This document shows positions 1 to 32,686 of a stretch of 64,000 nucleotides of DNA, one piece after another; the stretch's first letter is position 1, and each line of letters begins with the position of its first letter. Under the pieces are notes generated by a model. It ran no database searches. It was not told the origin of the DNA and was given only the letters and a program-made list of their open reading frames with translations. A program made the position numbers and the translations under genes. This DNA is from Protula sp. h YS-2021 (taxonomy: Eukaryota; Annelida; Polychaeta; Sabellida; Serpulidae), in contig OX457028.1 of assembly GCA_949752745.1 (NCBI GenBank), positions 9,284,763-9,348,762 on the forward strand, written 5' to 3'.

Positions 1-20593
<20,593 letters not shown>

Positions 20594-20939
20594 GATGATC
20601 CTTCGCTAAATCACACTCATACAGAATATTCTTCCGGCTGAAAACATTTCCGCGGTACCATTTCGTCTTAAAAGTCTCGTCATAAATTGTACAGCGTCCC
20701 TTGATTTGTCTATTTTGGTTTCTAATCGCAAAGTCACTCTTTTGTTATTCAACACTTCTGGCAATGGATTGTTTTTCTTTATGAGAAGAAAAATATAATG
20801 TAATCCCTCATAATGTGGCTAAATTTTAGAGAATAAAAAGTTATTGGAAATTGTCTTTCCATATGTAAAAAATATGAGTAAAACTAAACACCTCAGCCGT
20901 GTGTATGTGTATGTGTGGATGTGCCGCGTGTCGCTGATA

Positions 20940-21060
20940 GGTGGTTAGTCACGTGACGCAGACGTCAGCAGAGCAGGCGACAAATGATGGCTAGTGACAC
21001 TGGGCGGGCAGCTTTATGAGCGCGGGGTGGCTCAAGCTCCCCTAATCAATCACGTGACTG
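20940..21060 (-). promoter_or_regulatory. Possible upstream regulatory stretch of the mosaic lectin gene
   Basis: About 350-460 bases upstream of the signal-peptide ATG the DNA is locally GC-richer. It carries two CACGTG E-boxes (near 20950 and 21051) and a CRE-like GACGTCA. The 9-mer GCGTCACGT here also occurs 21 bases upstream of the CUB membrane protein start. No TATA box is evident. Confidence 0.25.
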
Positions 21061-21203
21061 TTGCAGGGGCATGAGCATACCGAAAAAGCATCGCTGGATA
21101 TAACGCCTAGATTATGAACATACCAGGCACAAACAACATCGGTTTAAGCAATTTGAGGTTGGAAAAGAAATGAAGGCAGTTGAAAGAAAATAAAAAGATA
21201 AAC

Positions 21204-21385
<182 letters not shown>

Positions 21386-22865
21386 AAAAATCGATAATAA
21401 AATATATCAGCACCATTTGTGGTAACACTAACAACATAAGACGAGTAGTATGCAAATGCCGCTTTTGATCAGGTTTGAATTTTTGGAGGCGGAGTCTATG
21501 GCGGTATATTTGTACAAATATTTCATGGCGTTCGCGCTCCAGCATTTATTTTTGATCGCAATGGTATTTATGTACAATTAATAGACGAGAAAATATTTAA
21601 TTCTTCCGCGAACCACTTTTTATGTTATCCAAGTCACTATTAATTTCTGCACGTCGTTTTTATTATTAAAATAAAATAAATTATAGAATGAATTAAATTT
21701 ATCGGGCCGTATAAATAATTTTTCGCGTTCCATAATTAAGGAATTGCATTCGAACGCATGTTGCATAAAAGAACAATCAGGGGGCTTTACAAACTCGTGA
21801 TAAAACGCTTTATCAGACAAACGTTCTTTAAAACACAAGACGTTTAATTATGGTTCGCAAAAAAGTATGGCGAAATTGAAGAGCGCGAAATAAATAGTCA
21901 AATAATGCATAAAATGTAAATGTTACGCGGCTAAGACCGCGAGACCATTCAAATATACGCGAGAGAAAATAAAATATACAACATGTGCGTTTTGATTTTT
22001 TGTACAAATAAACCGCCATAGGAGTCCTTCCATGACGTCATGTATTACATGCGCTGTGTGACTGGCAACGTAATGTTATCCAGGCGCGTAACGGTTCTCC
22101 AGACACGTAACGTCACGTAACCCCCGCCCCCTTCCCGACCCAACCCCAACCCCCCCCCCCCATCCCCCGCTGTGCCGTCACTGCATGTACGCTATGCTAA
22201 GAGGAAGCAGTTAAAGAGAATGCAATCAAACACGATTAGTAGAACATGGTTTTTATTGAAACGATGTAACACATTAAGATGTGACTTTTTTATATAAAAG
22301 CATGCCCTATTAAACAGTAACGTTTTTCTCTATGTTATTTGCTTTTGGCATCGCATTTTCGGCTGATTACTACCTCACATAAGTGGATATGTCAACAAGT
22401 GGCTGCAGCGCCACCTGGGGTCTCTTTGCATGCCCGGGAGCAGTGGATCTCTGTTCCTCTAAGCCTTTAAGTCCATTAAGAGACATTATCATGGATAGAA
22501 CTGTGAAAAAGCGGGCACCTGTTGCGCTATAGGCTAACGCATTGCATGGGTAATGAGGCTATAATTTCCTGGTATTTTACTAATTACCAGGAAGGAAGAA
22601 TCGTGTGAAAAGGCGGGGGGGGGGGGGGGGTGTGAAAGGGGAGGAGGAGGATAGATGTGATTGAAAATGGAAGTTTTTCGATATCATTGCAGATCTACAG
22701 AATATCTAACCTTATTTGGCAGTCCGAATTCGGTGAACTGACGTGAACATGAAACCGATTTGTTACGTGCTTCGGGGGAGTCGGAAATTGATTTCAAGTT
22801 CCCCCGCCTACTTTAAATACCTCCCTATAAATAAGCTTAATATGGCAAATAATAATAATAATAAT

Positions 22866-22896
<31 letters not shown>

Positions 22897-22969
22897 GCAA
22901 AGATAAATAAAAAAGTAAATAAAATAAATAAAAACAGTGCGTATTATTGTAAGGTCTTTTTGATTTAGT

Positions 22970-24430
22970 ACAATGTGCCTTCAAGAATTTTCGCCCTCAC
23001 TTGCACAGTTCCAGTACGACCACCCAGAGAGAGGATCGTTAATACATTTGAACATTCTGAATCAAGTCAAACAAGTTCAAAAGGCTGGTAAGATCGCTAA
23101 AAAGTGGCAGAAGCAGTTTGAAAAAACCAGGCACTAATTTTTTTTCAAAGGCAAGCATTTGACCAATATTAGGCGGATATTTTAAACATGCTCAACCTTG
23201 GCACACTCCGATAAAAACTGAAAGTAATCTATGACCACATGCAGGAACCGTTTTTGAAAAAAATAGATCCCTAAAATTTTTCAAAGCCGAGATAAAGCCA
23301 GTTTTTGGAGGATCCCCAAAAACAGTAATTTTTAGAGAGAAGATCATCTAAAGACTAGACAGAAATTCGCACAGCGAATTAGCCCCACTTGGAATGATAA
23401 CTTAAAGCGGAAGGTAGATGATATTGCAGTTTGTTGACAATTTTCACATTTCTGAATGCAGAATATCCTCCTAAATGCTACTAACTATACCGGTAAGGTC
23501 AAGGCCAAAAATTTGCTCTATCTCTTACCGTTTTCGAGATAAAGGCCAACTTCCGGTTTGGGGCTCACAAGTGACCTGGAGTTCAAGGACACCGGAAGTT
23601 ATACCTTACGTATGGTTGTATAGGGGGTGGAGGTCGAAAATGAGGTCAGAATAGCTCTATCTCTTTCCGTTTTCGAGATAAAAGCCAACTTTCGGTTTGG
23701 GGCTCGAAAATGACCTGGAGGTCAAGGACACCGGAAGTTATACCTTACGTATCGTCGTATATGAGGTGGAGGTCGAAAATGAGGTCAGAATTGCGCTATC
23801 TCTTACCGTATTTGAGATCAATCATTGTTTTTCTTAAATAACGTTTTTCGCGATTTCAAGGTCAAGCTCAAGGTCAAAAATTTTTACCGGTTACTTCAGA
23901 TCACATCGCCCTTTATATATGTGCCAAGTTTGGCTTTTCTAGCTTCAATGGCCTTGCTGTAGATGTCTGGAAACCGATTGACCTTTTTCACGATTTGACC
24001 TTGACCAGTAAGGTCAAGGTCGAAAATTTTTATCAGGTGCACCACTTCAGATGACCCTCCATACATGTGCCAGGTTTGGTTGGTCTAGCTTCAGCGGTCT
24101 CGTCGGAGATGTCTGGAAACCGATTCGGCGGAAGAAGAAAAAAAATTTAAAAAAGCGAGAAAAAAAGGAAAAATAGGTGAAGAATTCGAAGCAATCCATC
24201 CCCATTTGGCATTTTCAATGCCAAGTTGGAAATATTCCTAAAGAAATTAGACCCAATGGAAATTGCAAGAGGCAACGTATTTTTGGAAAACAGCTCATAA
24301 AAGTTTTTAACATACCGGCCTTCTGACGAAGCTCTGCTGTATTTTAAGGAAAGGTCGACCTAAGAAACCCCCGTACAAAATTTTAAAGCCGAAACTGTGG
24401 GAATAGCAGCGTTTTGATAAATTGGCTCAA
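22970..24430. repeat. Interspersed repeat block with internal about 130-bp duplication
   Basis: Sentences such as CACCGGAAGTTATACCTTAC and GGTCGAAAATGAGGTCAGAA occur twice between 23500 and 23810. GTCTGGAAACCGATT occurs near 23970 and 24120. No coding frame is visible. It looks like an old, internally repetitive transposon or satellite-like element. Confidence 0.55.
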
Positions 24431-25410
24431 TACAACTTTAAAAAAAAAAAATTGACGAATTTTTGGGGATACCTAGTGATTATTTGTACCAACTGCAAAG
24501 GAAAACCAATAAAAACTGTGGGAGAAGAAGCATTCGAAAACTGATTACTAAAACATTATTTTCAATTTTTTGAGAATCACCAAAAAGTATTTTGTAAGAG
24601 AGGATTTCCTGGAAACATTCGTACAAAATGGTGAAAATCGGCTGCCAAAAATACCGTCATTTGATCAATTTTTGGTGGATCGCCAAAAAAGTAGCTTTTT
24701 TAAAGAGAAGAATATCTGATGAACAGTCATGCAAAATTTGTAAGCGTTTCGATCAAAACTGTATGGGAAGACGCATTTTACGTAAAGGTTACACATGTAC
24801 ATACATCTGTGCCTTCCCAGTAAACATTCCAAGGTCTTTCTAAAGTCGATCCGACGAAACCACAACATTAACTCTGATTTGCACTTTGGAGCCTTATCCA
24901 TGTCTTTGATACATCGTCGAATAGGCGCTGGGAAAGCAAAGTTGTTTAGACGTTGGTTTTGGTCACAAACAAAACGCAACGTCTTTGTTGCAACGTTGAA
25001 TAGACGTTGGAAAATCAAAATTGGATAGACGTCAAAATAAAACGACGTTGCACAGAAGTCGGACTCGCATCCAAAAACAATCTCCTTGACTTAGCGCCCA
25101 CCGGAAATGATAGCCATGACAGATCATCATACATATCCTAAGTTACCGTGTGACCCAAGGATGGGGTACTGTGATAGTGATGGGAGGAGTGGGAGGGGGG
25201 GGGGAGGGGGGACGGTGACCACACTATGATTGTCGCTGTCAAGATGGGAATTCTTGTCATTGTCCCGAGGTCTATGTACCCTCTCTTCTCCCCACATCTA
25301 CATGACGCGGGAAAATAGATGTTATTTTCGACTTCCAAAAATCAGACTTTGAAGCGAAGTAGGGTGCGACGTCTATAGGGGGGGGGGGGGGGGGGGCTTC
25401 GCAGTGCTAA

Positions 25411-26352
25411 CTGTGCAATAACTACAGCGATAGGGCTCGTGTTATAACTACAGCTATAGGGCTCCTGTTATAACTACAGCGATAGGGCTCGTGTAATAAC
25501 TACAGCTATAGAGCTCCTGTTATAACTACAGCGATAGGGCTTGTGTTAAAACTACAGCGATAGGGCTTGTGTTATAACTACAGCGATAGGCCTCGTGTAA
25601 TAACTACAGTGATAGGGCTCGTGTTAAAGCTACGGCGATAGGGCTTGTGTTATAACTACAGCGATAGGCCTCGTGTAATAACTACAGCGATAGGGCTCGT
25701 GTTATAACTACAGCGATAGGGGTTGTGTTATAACTACAGCGATAGGGCTCGTGTTATAACTACAGCTATAGGGCTCCTGTTATAACTACAGCGATAGGGC
25801 TCGTGTAATAACTACAGCTATAGAGCTCCTGTTATAACTACAGCGATAGGGCTCGTGTTAAAACTACAGCGATAGGGCTTGTGTTATAACTACAGCGATA
25901 GGCCTCGTGTAATAACTACAGTGATAGGGCTCGTGTTAAAGCTACGGCGATAGGGCTTGTGTTATAACTACAGCGATAGGCCTCGTGTTATAACTACAGC
26001 GATAGGGGTTGTGTTATAACTACAGCGATAGGGCTCGTGTTATAACTACAGCGAGAGGGCACGTGTTATAACTACAGCGATAGGCCTCGTGTAATAACTA
26101 CAGCGATAGGGCTTGTGTTATAACTACAGCGATAGGCCTCGTGTAATAACTACAGCGATACTGCTCGTATTATAACTACAGCGATAGGCCTCGTGTAATA
26201 ACTACAGCGATAGGGCTCGTATTATAACTACAGCGATAGGGCTTGTGTTATAACTACAGCGATAGGGCTCGTATTATAACTACAGAGATAGGGCTCGTAT
26301 TATAACTACAGCGATAGGGCTTGTGTTATAACTACAGCGATAGGACTCGTGT
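25411..26352. repeat. 26-bp minisatellite, about 36 copies
   Basis: The unit is GATAGGGCTCGTGTTATAAC plus TACAGC, repeated for about 940 bases with recurring variants (GGCTTGTG, GGCCTCGTG, GGCTCCTG). Confidence 0.97.
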
Positions 26353-26908
26353 CATAACCACAATGACGGCACGTGTGTACGAAAGAGACATCCGAAACCC
26401 GACGCTGATCCAACATCTATCAACAGTCTATTAGATGCTTAAAAACATGTAAGAGACTGCTGTTAGACAAACACATCCAATGGCCTGCTTGAGTCGAACA
26501 TGTCAGCTCACTTTGACGCATCTTTTTTTTACTTAATACAACTTCTGTTTGATTTGGTTGTAAGATCGATCACACAGTAGTGAGAAATGTCTTTGTATTC
26601 CGCGTTTCATAGAACTCCTTCACACATTATCCCACTTCTCGTGCCTTCCGCGTATTTTTCATGCCCCCCATCCTCGGTTTGTTATTTTGATGATCTTAAA
26701 TGTAGACATTTGTTTGAGGACAGAAGAGAGCTTTTGCAAGAAGTAAAAACTTCTCATTTTACGTCCCAGCTAACTTCTTGTGCGTGCATGGGCATGATAA
26801 AACGTTTCTTGAAAAGTCATAATTTGCCAAACATGATTCAGAAGTAAATATTGTTTCTGGAACAAATTGTTTTCACAATACAATATTTAGCACATTGGAG
26901 TTCGTGCG

Positions 26909-27484
26909 TTGCCGAAAAAAGCCCAGGGGTTCTATTTGGAAAATGGCCAATTTTAGGCGCTCATTTAGAACCCAAATAGAAGCCCCGGGGCTTCTTTTAG
27001 GAAACAGTTTCCTAATTAGAGCCCCTGGGCTTCTATTTTTCAGATGCTGGGGGGGGGGGGGGGGGAGGGGTGTCGATAAGTTTTGGGCAAAAAATAGAAA
27101 ATTTACGATCAATCGCTTATTAAAGCGCTACATGCTGCGGATATCGAATAACAAAAAATAACAAACCACACAAAAACAGCAGTAACTAAAAAAGTTTGGT
27201 GAAGTGTCCTGTGTAAAACACGAAGCACAGGATTAAGCAGCTACGCAGAACACGTGTACATGCTGCCTCATATCAAAGGATTAAGTGCACCGTGTCTGCA
27301 TTGCGAGTAAACACGAGTTCTAAAAAGACTTGCAGGGAAGAAGGGGGCTTTTATTAGGAAACGATTTTCAGGTCTTTATTTTAACTCCAAATAGAAACCC
27401 CGGGGCTTCTATTGGGAAACAGTTTTCTAATAAGAGCCCCGGGGCTTTTATATACGGGGGGGGGGGGGGACTTTTTTCGGAAAC
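26909..27484. mobile_element. MITE-like element with GCCCCGGGGC palindromes
   Basis: The outer ends are an inverted pair (GCCGAAAAAAGCCC at 26911 and CTTTTTTCGGAAAC at 27471). Inside are repeated arms containing AGAAGCCCCGGGGCTTCT, a perfect 18-bp palindrome at 26978-26995, and AGGAAACAGTTTCCTAAT. Poly-G runs lie near the inner edge of both halves. Confidence 0.6.
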
Positions 27485-27943
27485 TCCCGGTAATTAATCG
27501 TGTTCCTGAAGGCCTTGTATGTTAAATGTTTTATTCACATTTGAACCAGAGCATTTAGCTGTAAAGTACGACATAAAATCCCTAATGAATTTATACACAT
27601 AGACTCCTGTAGAGTCTAGTTCGTTTCGACTAATCAAAACACAGTTTCATTCACATATAGGGTTTGGGTAACTGATTCAAATTGTGTTACATTTGATATA
27701 CGAACATATTATAACCTTATTCAGAAAAGAATATATTTGTTTTTTTGTTAAAAATAATTTGACTTCTTGAAAAATATTGTTTGCTAAAAATTGTACTTCT
27801 CATTTCGGAAGTCTTCTCAGATGTAAAATTTTGTGAAAATAAATATGCGTACTATTTATTAGTGTTTATGCATGTTGTTAAAGTTGGCGACCCTCTTTGT
27901 TTGTAAAGAACACAGGCATCGTCTCCGTGTCACCAAATCCGAT

Positions 27944-28909
27944 GAATCCGCGACATCTCGCATCTGGACAGCTCGCATCTGGACATCTCGCATCCGACAA
28001 CTCGCATCTGGACATCTCGCATCTGGACATCTCGCATCCAAATGAAAAAGTGGACATCTCGCATCCGTGATTTTTTGCTTGATTTATCCTTGTGTTTTGG
28101 CGGTGGGGGTGGGGGGGGGGGGGTAGGTGGTAATCATATTATTTAGTGTATTTTGACAGTGTACTTTACTACGATTCGCCCAGACTTGTTCGTTTTGTTG
28201 TTCGCGTATATGAAACTATCGAGACAAAGCTTAGGTTTGCCCCGAATACTTTCGATGAATTCCATTCTAATTTGACCATTCAATATCAAAACCCATGATT
28301 TTGGACTTCAATATGTTCCCTTTATATACCCTACCTAAGGGATGTGGATTCGTGGCTACATCTTAACCCCGCATTTTCGAACATGTGCACGTTTCCCTTC
28401 CAAACCGTGGAATTGAAAATTGAATAGGTCATTGGGATTAGTGGATGTGGATTCATTCTTAATACTGATCCGCCGCACGTTCATTAAATCCTTCATGCTT
28501 TTAAGTGCCTCTTTCGAGGGATTACTCACTATGGCATTCACTGAGTACAAAATGTAAGTCTAACTCTTGAATTACTCCGTAAACTGAACTGAGTTTTTTT
28601 TCGGTTGATTTACTCAAATAACTCACGTTTTGGAAACCCCTGTTAACATTGTCAAGCACAAAATCTCGCTTATAATTTATTTTTACTCAAATAACTTACG
28701 TCTTGGAAACCCCTGTAATTTATTTTCTGTATGAAGTTTCCCAAATACAGTGTTAAAGTTCCCCCTTAAAAGCAAACCAAAATCACGGGTGCGAGATGTC
28801 CACTTTTTCATTTGCATGCGAGATGTCCAGATGCGAGATGTCCAGATGCGAGTTGTCAGATGCGAGATGTCCAGATGCGAGATGTCCAGATGCGAGATGT
28901 CTGGATACC
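27944..28909. mobile_element. Element with 15-bp-repeat terminal inverted repeats, copy 1 (966 bp)
   Basis: It starts GAATCCGCGACATCTCGCAT and ends GATGTCTGGATACC, flanked by the 8-bp duplication AATCCGAT (27936-27943 and 28910-28917). Each terminal repeat of about 130 bp is itself a tandem array of GACATCTCGCATCTG, including the same variant unit (AACTCGCATC) in both arms. There is no coding frame. Confidence 0.88.
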
Positions 28910-29784
28910 AATCCGATTGTAGATGCAATCCTTCCGTCTGTTGCGTGCTTTTGTTGTGTCGTGCTTTTCTTGTTCCGTGCAACGGGCCTGTTGCACGCAA
29001 CAAGAAAAGCACGACCTCAGTTGCGTGCCAACAGCCTGTCCGTGCTTTTGTTATTCCGTGCCGAGGTTGTTTCTGTATTTTCCAGTCAATATTATAACCT
29101 GTCTTCTCCCATTAAAAAGTGGAACAACAGTAATTCTACTATTGATTAATCATTCACTTCAAACAATAATCGCCGCCTCAACGATTTCAGCATTTGATTA
29201 GAAGCACTGAAAATGTGCAGTGTGGAAGACATATATTTATGAATACGAAAACAGGAATTGCAAAGCAATGTTAAATTAAGCCATTTTTAGTGAAAATCAA
29301 CAATAATAACAGAAACAATAATCATATTTTCGACAAAAAAATTAGGTGTCCTTTTGTTTTCGTTTTAAATATCAGATAAAGCTATTTTTAGCTAAAACAA
29401 ACCTTTATAACAATGATAATAAGCATTTCCTTCGGCACTCAGGATCCCCGGGTGACAGTTAGAACCCGACTTTTTGTCTTTTCACTGCTAGATAAAGTCA
29501 TTCTTTACTCAATAACTCATTCATGACAAACTTCGATCAAACAACTTGACAAAAAAATCATGACTAGGAAAGAGGCTCTAAAACTTATAAAATAGGCTAA
29601 CAGGGTATTGGCACGCCATTCAGTATGCAAAAAGCATCTTACAACGTTAATATCTAAAAAAATTCTAATTATTACCTAAAATCGAAACAAAGGCTATTTG
29701 CACGACAAACTTCGTGCAAACACCAGGCCAAAACTTTTTTGACTATTTGTCTTTCAAAGAATAATCGGAAAAGTAGAAACAATT

Positions 29785-30285
29785 AAAGTTTGTTCAGACA
29801 GGCTAAAAGCACGCAACTGCCGTGCTTTTATTGTGTCATGTTGATTAATGTTTTATACAGAAATAATGTTTGTTCAGACAGGCTAAAAGCACGCAACTGC
29901 CGTGCTTTTATTGTGTCATGTTGATTAATGTTTTATACAGAAATAATGTTTGTTCTGAAAGGCTAAAAGCACGCAACTGCTGTGCTTTCATTGTGTCATG
30001 TTGATCAATTTTTTATACAGAAATAATGTTTGTACTGACAGACTAGAAGCACGCAACATCCGTGCCGCTGTTGTGTCGGATTGGTGATCTTTTACACAGA
30101 AACAATGTTTTTCGGCATAAACAGGCTTAAAGCACGGGCAGGCTTAAAGCACTCAACTGGCGTGCAGACGTTGTGTCGTGTTGATTAATGTTTTATATGA
30201 AAACAGCGTTCGCACGGACAGGATAAAAGCACGCAGCTGCCATGCCGATGCTGTGTCGTGCTCAACAGATATAATAATAATGTCC
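29785..30285. repeat. 80-bp tandem repeat with internal hairpin
   Basis: Units begin near 29791, 29871, 29951 and 30031, with more diverged ones to about 30285. Each contains AAAGCACG, a short loop, then CGTGCTTT, a strong hairpin. Related GCACGCAAC sequence also occurs at 28930-29060 and 31970-32020. Confidence 0.88.
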
Positions 30286-30436
30286 TAGTTACTTAATAAG
30301 TATAAAATAAAATGAATTGACAGGCTAAAAGCACGGGCAGCCACTTTATCTCCTGAAAAATTAAGCTGTGCGGAAATTGTGTCTGCACGTAAAGGGTGAA
30401 AGCACGCTCGTTTGGAAAAACAGGGTGTCTGCACGC

Positions 30437-31326
30437 GAATCCGCGACATCTCGCATCTGGACATCTCGCATCCAAATGAAAAAGTGTACATCTCGAATCC
30501 GTGATTATTTGCTTGATTTATCATTGTGTTTTGCGCGATGGGGGGGGGGGGGGGGGAGGAAGGTAGGTGGTAATCATTTTATTTAGTGTATTTTGACACT
30601 GTACTTTACTACGATTCGCCCAGACTTGTCCGTTTTGTTGTTCGCGTATATGAAACCATCGAGACAAAGCTTACGTTTGCCCCGAATACTTTCGATTAAT
30701 TCCATTCTAATTTTACCATTCAATAGCAAAACCCATGATTTTTTACTTCAACATCTTCCCTTTATATGCCCTACCTTAAGGGATGTGGTTTCGTGACTAC
30801 ATCTTATCCCCGCATTTTCGAACCTGTGCACCTTTCCCTTCCAAACCGTGCATCAAAGATAAATCTTTAAAAATTGAATAGATCATTGGGATTAGTGGAT
30901 GTGGATTCATTCTTAATACTGATCCGCCGCACGTTCATTAAATCCTTCATGCTTTAAAGTGCCTCTTTCGAGGGATTACTCACTATGGCATTCACTGAGT
31001 ACAAATGTAAGTCTAACTCTTGAGTTACTCCGGAAATTGAACTGAGTTTTTTTCAGTTGATTTACTCAAATAACTCACGTTTTGGAAACCCCTGTTAATA
31101 TCGTCAAGCACAAAATCTCGCTTATAATTTATTTTTACTCAAATAACTTTTGGAAACCCCTGTAATTTATTTTCTGTATGAAGTTTCCCAAACACAGTGT
31201 TAAAGTTTCCCCTTAAACGCAGACCAAAATCACGGATGCGAGATGTCCACTTTTTCATTTGGATGCGAGTTGTCAGATGCGAGATGTCCAGATGCGAGAT
31301 GTCCAGATGCGACATGTCTGGATACC
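30437..31326. mobile_element. Element with 15-bp-repeat terminal inverted repeats, copy 2 (890 bp)
   Basis: It has the same ends and interior as the copy at 27944, is in the same orientation, and is flanked by the 8-bp duplication CTGCACGC (30429-30436 and 31327-31334). The terminal arrays are shorter, especially on the left, so copy number of the 15-bp unit differs between insertions. Its interior matches copy 1 closely, including the poly-G run. Confidence 0.9.
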
Positions 31327-31373
31327 CTGCACGCATGTATCCGTGCAACAGGCCTGTTGGGCGCCTATTGCGT

Positions 31374-31968
31374 CCCAGCAAACAACCGACGTCTTTTTTT
31401 GGTTGAAAAAAGGTTGGATTTTGGTCGCGACGACTTCACAACCATGTTCTGACCTATTACCCCAAAACCCGACTTTATTCGGACGTCGAGGCGACGTCGG
31501 TTTTCTGACGTCATTCCGACGTTGCAAAAACGACCAAAAAGCGATGAGCATTATTATCGCTCACCGGAAATGGAAGTCATTTTGAAAAAGAGGAAGAAAA
31601 AACGTAATTATGACATGAAAATTTTACAATTTTGATGGCGCGTCGGTATTTTTCTTCCTAGATTGTAAAAATGTGCATGGAAAATGCTTTTGTATGTATT
31701 TCACAACAGCAGTTGAATGATTAATTATCTATTAATTATATAACTCTAGTCAGTTTCAGGTCGGAATCCGACGTCGGTTCCAATTTAATATACAACCGAC
31801 TTAATTCTGACGTCGGATTTAGGTCGGAACCCGACGTCATTCTGACGTTGAAAACCCGACGTCGGTTCCATTTCATATACAACCAAAACCGGCATGTCAG
31901 TCCGACGTCGGAAACGTCGGGTTACGACGTCGACCCGACGTCATTCTGACGTCTTAATGTTTGTTGGG
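31374..31968. mobile_element. ACGTC-rich MITE-like element (595 bp)
   Basis: The ends are CCCAGCAAACAACCGACGTC and the inverse GACGTCTTAATGTTTGTTGG. The interior is rich in CCGACGTCGG-type palindromes. A related end, CCCAGTAAACATTCC, occurs near 24818. Confidence 0.7.
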
Positions 31969-32440
31969 GTGTGCAGAGATTGTTTCTGCACGGACAGGCT
32001 AAAAGCATGCAACAACGTCTCGCCTTGTTAGCTTAAAATGCCTACCCTCTTTGTTCTGCTCACTCCCGCGCATGCCTTTGCTTTCCTTGCTCCCCTGTCA
32101 CCCAGCTTTCTTATCTAATCCCCAAAGGGTGCAACAGTGGTACTACGGCCTCAGCCAATAGGGACTCCTTCTCTCTTACTCGCGTTGCCTCTTCTACTCA
32201 GCCTCATTTTTCGTACCGAGCCAACGCGCTCACTTCAAGTTTGGCCAGCATTGGAAACGCACCTTTTCCTAACGAGCCCGCTCTTCAGTTTCGAACTTTC
32301 GCTAAGGAAAAGGAAAGGAAATGGAAAACAGAAACCCTTATAATTGTTTCGTAAACTAGACGGACTTGGAAAAAAATCTCGCATCTCGTATAAACTTCTC
32401 TAAGTATTTTAATGAGATAGACTGAATAAGCAACCAAAAT

Positions 32441-32686
32441 ATGTCTGATCAAGTGACCGAATGGGGACAAAAGCATAAGTTATAAGAGGAAGCCACGCCG
32501 AACAAAATAAAAGAAGAAGGCTTCACGAACATAGAAATAATAAAGCTAATGAATGCAAAACATGTGAAGGCCCTGAAGCTGAATATAAGGCAAACCGTAG
32601 CCCTGGAGCATGCTTTGAAAGCATTCTCAATCCCTACTCCTCGCCAAAGCAGCGACGACGAATGTGAGGTCGATCGCGACCGATAA
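32441..32686 (+). pseudogene. SAM-like ORF broken by one in-frame stop
   Basis: From ATG 32441 the frame reads MSDQVTEWGQKHKL, a stop at 32483-32485, then 66 further codons in the same frame to TAA at 32684-32686. The second part has GFTNIEIIKLMNAKHVKALK and LNIRQTVALEHALKAF, which looks like a small helical SAM-type domain, then a charged DDECEVDRDR end. I do not recognise the gene. It could be a transposon accessory ORF, a retropseudogene, or a readthrough product. Confidence 0.4.

Noticed and set aside
25411..26352. Regular repeat array resembling a CRISPR
   Set aside because: The units are directly adjacent with no unique spacers, and the genome is eukaryotic.
26587..26847. 86-codon plus-strand frame beginning MSLYSAFHRTP
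   Set aside because: The length is within chance for this region. I see no domain, no splice partners and no repeat-element context.
28750..29149. Overlapping frames with MRDVQMRDVQMR or DARCPDARCPD repeats
   Set aside because: They translate the 15-bp-repeat terminal arm of a transposable element.
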